This document shows positions 6,021-11,775 of a stretch of DNA of 11,775 nucleotides, one piece after another. The notes beneath the pieces are model-generated. The model saw only the letters and a program-made list of their open reading frames with translations, made no database searches and had not been told where the DNA came from. The DNA lies in assembly GCA_013205155.1 (NCBI GenBank), contig JABMMT010000257.1, positions 1 to 11,775 of the forward strand. Reading direction: 5' to 3'. Positions within the stretch are counted from its first letter, which is position 1. Every line of letters begins with the position of its first letter. A program made the translations under genes and the position numbers. The DNA comes from Betaproteobacteria bacterium (lineage in GTDB: Bacteria > Pseudomonadota > Gammaproteobacteria > Burkholderiales > Burkholderiaceae).

Positions 6021-6818
6021 CTAATTTGAGAACATCATTGCGGTGAGCAAGAAATCCAATGCCAAAACGGCCAATGATGAAATCACGACCGTACGGGTTG
6101 TTGCTTGTGAAACACCCTCTGGTGTTGGCCGAGCCTCATACCCTTGATAAAGCGCGATGAATGTGACCGCCACACCAAAAACAATACTTTTGATGAGGCC
6201 GTTTCCAATGTCAGCAAATAGATCTACTCCGCCCTGCATTTGTGACCAAAACGCTCCAGAATCAACGCCAATTAAGGGCACGCCAACAAAGTAACCGCCC
6301 ATCACACCGACCGCAGTAAAAATCGTAGCCAAAATTGGCATAGAAATAATCCCAGCCCACAGTCTTGGAGAAATTACACGCGCCAAGGGATCAACTGCCA
6401 TCATCTCCATCGCACTTAACTGTTCGCCGGCCTTCATTAATCCAATCTCAGCGGTCAAAGACGTTCCTGCACGGCCTGCAAACAATAAAGCAGTAATCAC
6501 GGGGCCTAGCTCACGAGTCAATGACAAAGCAACTAATAAGCCTAAAGCCTGCTCAGAGCCATAACGATTTAAGGTGTAGTAGCCCTGTAATCCCAAAACA
6601 AAACCAACGAATAAACCCGAGACTGCAATGATGACAAAGGAATGGTTACCAACGAATAAAATTTGATCTACAACTAAACGAGGTCTTTTCAGCAGAAACC
6701 CTGAACGTAAAATGACTGCGCAAAATAAACGTGCAGCATGACCGAGGTTACTGATATTACGGCGAACAAAAAATCCTAAGTCGCCTAAGAAGTCAATCAC
6801 TATAGACAATGCTGACAT
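6021..6818 (-). CDS. mlaE: MlaE, permease subunit of the Mla phospholipid transporter
   Basis: The integral inner-membrane subunit. In E. coli two MlaE copies form the lipid channel under the MlaD ring and above the MlaF ATPases. The 265 residues match the MlaE/Ttg2B permease family length. An amphipathic N-terminal helix is followed by about five hydrophobic spans, near 61-80, 92-114, 155-180, 208-225 and 244-261. The diagnostic block is TRELGPVITALLFAGRAG (101-118), continuing as TAEIGLMKAGEQLSAMEMM (122-140) and VDPLARV. This includes the coupling-helix region that meets MlaF. The ATG overlaps the mlaF stop by one base (TGATG), and a GAGGG site lies a few bases upstream within mlaF, so the two are very likely translationally coupled. 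The stop is TAG. Confidence 0.97.
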   Translation of the reverse strand: MSALSIVIDFLGDLGFFVRRNISNLGHAARLFCAVILRSGFLLKRPRLVVDQILFVGNHSFVIIAVSGLFVGFVLGLQGYYTLNRYGSEQALGLLVALSLTRELGPVITALLFAGRAGTSLTAEIGLMKAGEQLSAMEMMAVDPLARVISPRLWAGIISMPILATIFTAVGVMGGYFVGVPLIGVDSGAFWSQMQGGVDLFADIGNGLIKSIVFGVAVTFIALYQGYEARPTPEGVSQATTRTVVISSLAVLALDFLLTAMMFSN

Positions 6819-7669
6819 CAGGCCCTCACACCAAAATCTTCGGCTAAGCCCAGGCCAGGATAATGAAAGGGTACGGGACCGTCTGGCGCAGCGTCTAAAA
6901 ACTGTCTTACAAAAGGATCCCTAGAGCGGCTCAGCTCTTCAGGCGTACCTTTGGCTCCAATTCGGCCATTCGCAATAAAGTACACATAGTCGGCGATTTC
7001 AAATGTTTCTTCAACATCATGGGTCACTAGTAAGCTAGTTGCACCAAGCGCATTATTCAAATCACGTATTAATCGGGCAGTAATACCAAGTGATATCGGA
7101 TCCAAACCAGCGAATGGCTCGTCGTACATGATGAGCGGAGGATCTAATGCAATTGCCCTAGCGAGTGCAACGCGTCTTGCCATGCCTCCAGAAATTTGTG
7201 AGGGCATTAAATCACGAGCGCCGCGTAAACCAACTGCATTCAGCTTCATGAGTACTAAAGAGCGCAATAACTCTTCGCTCAAGTTTGTATGTTCACGCAA
7301 AGGAAAAGCCACATTCTCAAAAACGCTGAGGTCTGTAAACAATGCGCCAAACTGAAATAACATTCCCATTCGACGACGAGCGACCATGAGCTCATCGGAA
7401 TTCATTTTGCCAATATCATGGCCCTCAAATAAGACCTGGCCAGATTGAGCAGAGTATTGGCCACCAATTAAACGCAAAATAGTCGTCTTGCCACAACCGG
7501 AACCCCCCATGACTGCAACGACTTGTCCGCGACGAAACTCCATATTGAGTCCCGACAAAATTTGACGCTCACCAGGAGCATAAGAAAAGTCGACGTCCTT
7601 AATTGCAACGATGACTTCGCCAGCGGCTTTTTTTACTTCATCGAAAGAGGGTAAATGACGACTGTTCAT
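6818..7669 (-). CDS. mlaF: MlaF, ATPase subunit of the Mla phospholipid transporter
   Basis: The cytoplasmic ATPase that drives lipid movement through MlaE. The 283 residues contain intact motifs: Walker A GGSGCGKT (55-62), Q-loop Q106 in MLFQFGALF, signature ISGGMARR (159-166), Walker B LIMYDEP (179-185) with E184, and switch histidine H217 in VTHDVEE. MLFQFGALFTDLSVFENVAFPLRE and the ISGGMARR form are characteristic of the MlaF/Mkl/Ttg2A group. A tail of about 30 residues after the ATPase core ends FHYPGLGLAEDFG. E. coli MlaF also has a C-terminal extension that reaches the partner subunit, and this tail may do the same. The gene starts nine bases after gltD and ends inside the mlaE start codon. 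The N-terminal 18 or so residues before the first beta strand are variable. Confidence 0.97.
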   Translation of the reverse strand: MNSRHLPSFDEVKKAAGEVIVAIKDVDFSYAPGERQILSGLNMEFRRGQVVAVMGGSGCGKTTILRLIGGQYSAQSGQVLFEGHDIGKMNSDELMVARRRMGMLFQFGALFTDLSVFENVAFPLREHTNLSEELLRSLVLMKLNAVGLRGARDLMPSQISGGMARRVALARAIALDPPLIMYDEPFAGLDPISLGITARLIRDLNNALGATSLLVTHDVEETFEIADYVYFIANGRIGAKGTPEELSRSRDPFVRQFLDAAPDGPVPFHYPGLGLAEDFGVRA

Positions 7670-7678
7670 ATCCCCTCA
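7670..7678 (-). promoter_or_regulatory. mlaF ribosome binding site filling the gltD-mlaF gap
   Basis: The whole nine-base gap reads TGAGGGGAT on the minus strand. Its GAGGGG is the only initiation signal between the gltD TAA and the mlaF ATG. The space to the ATG is short (about four bases from GAGG), but the match is good. No promoter or terminator can fit here, so any separate mla promoter would have to lie within gltD. Confidence 0.65.
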
Positions 7679-9142
7679 TTATCGAGGTAAAACAGATGAC
7701 CCCATTAAATACTGGTCTACTGCTTGAGCGCATTGGCGACCCTCTCGAATCGCCCAAACTACTAAGGATTGTCCACGGCGCATATCACCTGCAGCAAATA
7801 CCTTAGGAACATTGGTTTGATAAGCATTTTGACCGTCTACAGTGGCTTTTGCATTACCGCGAGCATCCTTTTCAATACCAAAAGCTTTTAATACTTGCTG
7901 AACTGGGGATACAAAACCCATTGCCAAAAGAACTAAATCGGCCTTGATCTCAAATTCAGAATTGAGCACCTCTGACATTTTGCCGTCTTTCCACTCTAAG
8001 CGAACTCCAATGAGCTTCTCGACTTTGCCATTTTTACCCTCAAAACGCTTAGTTCCCACTGACCAATCACGCTCGCAACCCTCCTCATGAGATGAAGAGA
8101 TGCGTAACTTCGTTGGCCAATAGGGCCAAACTAAGGGCTTATTCTCTTCTTCTGGCGGCTGTGGCAATAGTTCAAACTGAGTAACCTGTTTAGCGCCGTG
8201 GCGATTAGATGTGCCAACACAATCAGATCCAGTATCGCCACCACCGATAACAACTACATGTTTATCGCTTGCGCGAATTTCGTTTTTAAAGTCCCCTGCA
8301 TTTTCTTTATTCTGGGGAATCAAAAATTCCAGCGCATAGTGAACACCCGCTAACTCACGACCAGGCACAGGCAAATCACGTGGCTGCTCAGCACCACCAG
8401 TAATGACAACTGCATCAAAATCCTTCATCAACTGATCAGGAGAAATCGTCTTGGTAGCATAGTTTTTAACTTCTACACCAATCGATTCTTTGCCAATAAA
8501 TACACCTGTTTCAAATTTCACACCTTCGGCTTGCATTTGCTCTACACGACGATCAATCAGCCATTTTTCCATTTTAAAATCAGGAATGCCGTAACGTAGA
8601 AGACCGCCCACACGATCATTCTTTTCAAATACAGTCACGTCATGACCAACACGTGCCAATTGCTGTGCTGCGGCCATACCAGCAGGGCCGCCACCAACAA
8701 TAGCTACTTTTTTGCCAGTCTTGACTTTAGATGGCTGGGGTTTAACCCAACCGTTTTCCCAACCCTTATCGATAATCGCATGCTCAATTGACTTGATGCC
8801 AACCGGCGCACGGTTAATACCCAAAGTACATGCAGATTCACATGGTGCTGGGCAAATACGGCCCGTGAACTCTGGGAAGTTATTGGTAGATTGCAAAACT
8901 TCTAAAGCATTCTTCCAGTCATTATGAAAAACCAAATCATTGAAATCTGGAATGATGTTATTGACTGGGCAGCCGTTGTTACAAAATGGAATACCGCAGT
9001 CCATACAACGCGCGCCTTGAACCTTGGCCTCTTCATCCGTTAAAGCAACGATGAATTCCTTGTAATGATGGAGGCGTTTAGCGGGCGCTTCGTATGTTTC
9101 ATCGACGCGCTCAAACTCCATAAATCCAGTGACTTTACCCAT
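7679..9142 (-). CDS. gltD: Glutamate synthase [NADPH] small (beta) subunit
   Basis: Oxidises NADPH and passes electrons through FAD and Fe-S clusters to the large subunit, which makes glutamate from glutamine and 2-oxoglutarate in the cytoplasm. The 487 residues fit the family (about 470-490). The N-terminal adrenodoxin-like region carries C46, C49, C54 and C58 (CMDCGIPFCNNGCP), plus C97, C101 and C105 (CPAPCESAC), which hold the two [4Fe-4S] clusters. The FAD-binding loop is VGGGPAGMAAA (149-159) and the NADPH-binding loop is IGGGDTGSD (299-307). The closing FAD motif is AAGDMRRGQSLVVWAI (450-465). It lies 35 bases after gltB, with an AAGGA site six bases before the ATG. No defect is seen. 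Confidence 0.98.
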   Translation of the reverse strand: MGKVTGFMEFERVDETYEAPAKRLHHYKEFIVALTDEEAKVQGARCMDCGIPFCNNGCPVNNIIPDFNDLVFHNDWKNALEVLQSTNNFPEFTGRICPAPCESACTLGINRAPVGIKSIEHAIIDKGWENGWVKPQPSKVKTGKKVAIVGGGPAGMAAAQQLARVGHDVTVFEKNDRVGGLLRYGIPDFKMEKWLIDRRVEQMQAEGVKFETGVFIGKESIGVEVKNYATKTISPDQLMKDFDAVVITGGAEQPRDLPVPGRELAGVHYALEFLIPQNKENAGDFKNEIRASDKHVVVIGGGDTGSDCVGTSNRHGAKQVTQFELLPQPPEEENKPLVWPYWPTKLRISSSHEEGCERDWSVGTKRFEGKNGKVEKLIGVRLEWKDGKMSEVLNSEFEIKADLVLLAMGFVSPVQQVLKAFGIEKDARGNAKATVDGQNAYQTNVPKVFAAGDMRRGQSLVVWAIREGRQCAQAVDQYLMGSSVLPR

Positions 9143-9148
9143 ATCTAA

Positions 9149-9153
9149 TCCTT
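9149..9153 (-). promoter_or_regulatory. Ribosome binding site of gltD
   Basis: AAGGA on the minus strand lies six bases before the gltD ATG in the 35-base gltB-gltD gap. The gap is otherwise AT-rich and contains no hairpin, so gltB and gltD should share a transcript. Confidence 0.6.
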
Positions 9154-9177
9154 AGTATCTTTTCTTAATGTCTGCAT

Positions 9178-11775
9178 TTATTCAGCAGTAACCGTTTTCT
9201 TCTGTGACTTTTCCCACAATTCGCCCAAAGCGCGTTTGTACTCAGTTGGAAGTACTTTCGTAAAACGCGTGCGGGCGTTTTGCCAGTCGGCCAACAGGGC
9301 CTTAGCGCGCTCTGATCCGGTGTAACGGAAATGACGCTCAATTAAGCCCTTCAAAATTTGCTCATCGGTTATGCGCTCGCCACCGTCTTTAACATCAATA
9401 GGAGCGTGCCAATCGGACTGAGGAATCTTCGCGACCTGCTCAGCAGATGGTAATACTTTTTCTAAAGTTGCCATGCTGGTATTGCAACGCTGATCAAACA
9501 TACCGTCTTCGTCGTAAACATAAGCAATACCACCACTCATGCCCGCAGCAAAATTGCGGCCCGTTGTGCCAAGTACCACTACAGTTCCGCCGGTCATATA
9601 TTCGCAACCATGGTCACCCGTTCCTTCTACCACCGTAGTAGCGCCTGAATTACGAACTGCAAAACGCTCTCCCGCAACACCATTAAAGAAGGCTTCACCA
9701 GCTATTGCACCGTACAGCACAGTATTTCCAACGATAATATTTTTAGCGGTGTCTCCACGGAATTCATGTGGAGCACGCACAATGACGCGGCCCCCAGATA
9801 GGCCCTTACCAACATAGTCATTACCATCGCCAACCAAGTCCAAAGTAATGCCATGTGCCAAGAAAGCTGCGAAGCTTTGGCCAGCCGTGCCATTTAATTG
9901 AATGTGAATTGTGTCGTCAGGCAAGCCTGCATGCCCATAGCGCTGTGCAATCTCACCTGAAAGCATTGCGCCAACGGTACGATTGACGTTCTTCACTGGA
10001 ACAATGAAAGAAACTTTCTCGCCACGCTCTAAAGCAGGCTCGCTCTTCTCGATCAAAATATTGTCAAGTGCGCTAGCTAAACCATGATCCTGAGTAAGCA
10101 CTTGGTAACGTGGCACATCAGCTGCCACCTGTGGTTCAGCAAAGATCTTGCTGAAATCTAAGCCATGTACTTTCCAGTTATCTATACCTTTACGAGTATC
10201 TAAGAAATCAACACGGCCAATCAAGTCATCAAACTTACGAATACCGAGCTGCGCCATGATCTCGCGGGCTTCTTCTGCAATAAAGAAGAAGAAATTCACC
10301 ACATGCTCTGGTTTTCCAGAGAACTTCTTCCGTAACTCTGGATCTTGAGTGGCAACACCTACAGGACAGGTATTTAAATGGCACTTGCGCATCATGATGC
10401 AACCCTCAACAACTAATGGAGCCGTCGCAAAACCGAATTCATCAGCACCTAACAATGCGCCAATCACGACATCGCGCCCTGTTTTCATCTGACCATCAGC
10501 CTGAACTCGGATGCGGCTTCTGAGGCCATTGAGAACCAAGGTTTGCTGTGTTTCAGCTAAACCTAATTCCCAAGGCGAACCAGCATGTTTAATTGAAGAG
10601 AGTGGGGAGGCGCCAGTACCGCCATCATGACCAGCAATCACCACGTGATCCGCTTTTGCTTTGGCAACACCAGCAGCAACTGTTCCAACACCCACTTCAG
10701 ATACCAACTTCACAGAAATGTCTGCTTTTGGATTGACGTTCTTCAAATCATGAATCAACTGAGCGATATCTTCAATTGAGTAAATATCATGATGTGGTGG
10801 TGGAGAAATCAATCCAACTCCTGGCACAGAAAAGCGTAATTTACCAATATAGTCAGAAACTTTTCCACCCGGCAGCTGACCGCCCTCACCAGGTTTAGCG
10901 CCTTGTGCCATCTTAATCTGAATCTGATCAGCTGAACGCAAATATTCAGTAGTGACCCCAAATCGGCCGGAAGCCACTTGTTTAATTTTTGAACGCAACG
11001 AGTCGCCGTCTAATAATGGGATATTCGCTTCAACTACATCGCTACCCAAAATGCTTGCAAGGGTTTCGCCCTTCTTGATTGGGATACCTTTGAGCTCATT
11101 GATATAACGGTTTGGATCTTCCCCTCCCTCACCAGTATTGGACTTACCCCCAATGCGGTTCATCGCAATTGCTAAGGTAGCATGCGCCTCAGTAGAGATC
11201 GAACCTAAAGACATCGCGCCCGTTGCAAAACGTTTTACGATTTCTTTTGCAGATTCGACTTCATCAAGCGGAATAGCTTTTGCTGGATCAATCTTGAACT
11301 CAAACAAACCACGTAAGGTCATTTGACGCTTAGTTTGATCGTTAATGATATTGGCGTACTCTTTATAAGTCTGATAACCCTTCTCTGCACCAATCCGAGT
11401 AGAGTGCTGTAATTTCGCAATCGTATCTGGTGTCCACATATGATTTTCACCACGAATACGATATGCATATTCACCGCCAGCATCGAGCATATTGTTTAAT
11501 ACTGGATCATTACCAAACGCTGCGGCATGCATACGCAAAGCTTCTTCAGCTACCTCAAACACACCGATTCCACCAACATTCGATGGGGTGCCTTTGAAAT
11601 ACTGATTAATGATGTCGTGATTTAAGCCAATGGCTTCAAAAATCTGAGAGCCGGTATAAGACATATAAGTAGAAATGCCCATTTTGGACATCACTTTTTG
11701 CAAACCTTTACCAACCGCTTTAATGAAATTCTTAACTGCTTTTTCAGGAGCTAAATCGCCAGATAGGCCTTTGGC
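9178..11775 (-). CDS. gltB: Glutamate synthase large (alpha) subunit, C-terminal part, cut by the right edge
   Basis: The frame is open to the last base of the window, showing the final 865 residues of a protein normally about 1,500 long. The N-terminal glutaminase domain with its catalytic Cys is outside the window. Visible first is the end of the central domain (MSKMGISTYMSY, SQIFEAIGLN). Next comes the FMN-binding synthase domain, with GGKSNTGEGGEDP, QIKMAQGAKPGEGG, SPPPHHDIYSIED and AGHDGGTGASP. Three cysteines spaced C-x5-C-x4-C (codons at 10366-10401, within CIMMRKCHLNTCP) are the [3Fe-4S] ligands. The C-terminal GXGXG beta-helix domain carries repeated glycine motifs such as GLSGGRVIV, GAIAGEAF and GMSGGIAYV. 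It accepts ammonia channelled from the glutaminase site and makes glutamate on FMN, with electrons from GltD. The reading frame is unbroken, so nothing suggests a pseudogene. Confidence 0.98.
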   Translation of the reverse strand, partial: AKGLSGDLAPEKAVKNFIKAVGKGLQKVMSKMGISTYMSYTGSQIFEAIGLNHDIINQYFKGTPSNVGGIGVFEVAEEALRMHAAAFGNDPVLNNMLDAGGEYAYRIRGENHMWTPDTIAKLQHSTRIGAEKGYQTYKEYANIINDQTKRQMTLRGLFEFKIDPAKAIPLDEVESAKEIVKRFATGAMSLGSISTEAHATLAIAMNRIGGKSNTGEGGEDPNRYINELKGIPIKKGETLASILGSDVVEANIPLLDGDSLRSKIKQVASGRFGVTTEYLRSADQIQIKMAQGAKPGEGGQLPGGKVSDYIGKLRFSVPGVGLISPPPHHDIYSIEDIAQLIHDLKNVNPKADISVKLVSEVGVGTVAAGVAKAKADHVVIAGHDGGTGASPLSSIKHAGSPWELGLAETQQTLVLNGLRSRIRVQADGQMKTGRDVVIGALLGADEFGFATAPLVVEGCIMMRKCHLNTCPVGVATQDPELRKKFSGKPEHVVNFFFFIAEEAREIMAQLGIRKFDDLIGRVDFLDTRKGIDNWKVHGLDFSKIFAEPQVAADVPRYQVLTQDHGLASALDNILIEKSEPALERGEKVSFIVPVKNVNRTVGAMLSGEIAQRYGHAGLPDDTIHIQLNGTAGQSFAAFLAHGITLDLVGDGNDYVGKGLSGGRVIVRAPHEFRGDTAKNIIVGNTVLYGAIAGEAFFNGVAGERFAVRNSGATTVVEGTGDHGCEYMTGGTVVVLGTTGRNFAAGMSGGIAYVYDEDGMFDQRCNTSMATLEKVLPSAEQVAKIPQSDWHAPIDVKDGGERITDEQILKGLIERHFRYTGSERAKALLADWQNARTRFTKVLPTEYKRALGELWEKSQKKTVTAE

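Noticed and set aside
9539..9817. Plus-strand open frame of 92 codons opposite gltB
   Set aside because: It lies wholly inside the well-supported gltB frame. Its composition (many Pro, Thr, Ser and Val) is what reverse-strand reading of glycine-rich coding sequence gives, and it shows no domain or ribosome binding site.
9702..9893. Minus-strand 63-codon frame overlapping gltB in another frame
   Set aside because: It falls inside the GXGXG domain of gltB, whose own frame is unbroken, so this is not evidence of a frameshift or nested gene.
1..11775. Horizontally acquired island, mobile element or defence system
   Set aside because: All genes are housekeeping or envelope genes in one direction with similar codon use. 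No integrase, transposase, terminal repeats, tRNA or CRISPR repeats were seen.

Overview
The window is chromosomal core sequence from a betaproteobacterium. The protein sequences, the gene order and the moderate, fairly AT-rich base composition fit the Burkholderiaceae, and Polynucleobacter is my best guess at genus. That is recognition from sequence, not a database result. Every gene lies on the minus strand, so transcription runs from the right edge (11775) to the left edge (1). I see no credible gene on the plus strand, and no tRNA, rRNA, CRISPR array, insertion sequence or phage gene. There is no non-coding stretch longer than about 65 bases.

In transcription order the layout is as follows. 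(1) Nitrogen assimilation: the 3' part of gltB, then gltD, the two subunits of NADPH-dependent glutamate synthase. (2) A complete Mla (maintenance of outer-membrane lipid asymmetry) system: mlaF, mlaE, mlaD, mlaA, mlaC, mlaB. The outer-membrane lipoprotein gene mlaA sits inside the cluster, between mlaD and mlaC. (3) A two-gene ABC-2 type exporter of the YadG/YadH kind, an ATPase and a permease. (4) ibaG, a BolA-family gene. (5) murA, the first committed step of peptidoglycan precursor synthesis. (6) hisG in its short form, the first step of histidine synthesis. The last six bases of the window may be the first two codons of the next gene, possibly hisD.

The genes are packed tightly. Three junctions overlap by 1 to 4 bases (mlaF/mlaE, mlaD/mlaA, ATPase/permease), and the other gaps run from 4 to about 63 bases. 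I see no convincing intrinsic terminator or strong promoter, so long co-transcribed units with translational coupling are the simplest reading. MlaFEDB should form the inner-membrane ATP-driven complex, MlaC the periplasmic shuttle and MlaA the outer-membrane partner. Together they move phospholipid between the outer and inner membranes. The order mlaFEDCB-ibaG-murA is also the E. coli order, so the differences here are the inserted mlaA, the inserted exporter pair, and the flanking glt and his genes.

I found no previously undescribed system. The items most worth a second look are the YadGH-like exporter lodged between mlaB and ibaG, two adjacent inverted repeats in the mlaA-mlaC gap, and the tight gltD-mlaF junction.
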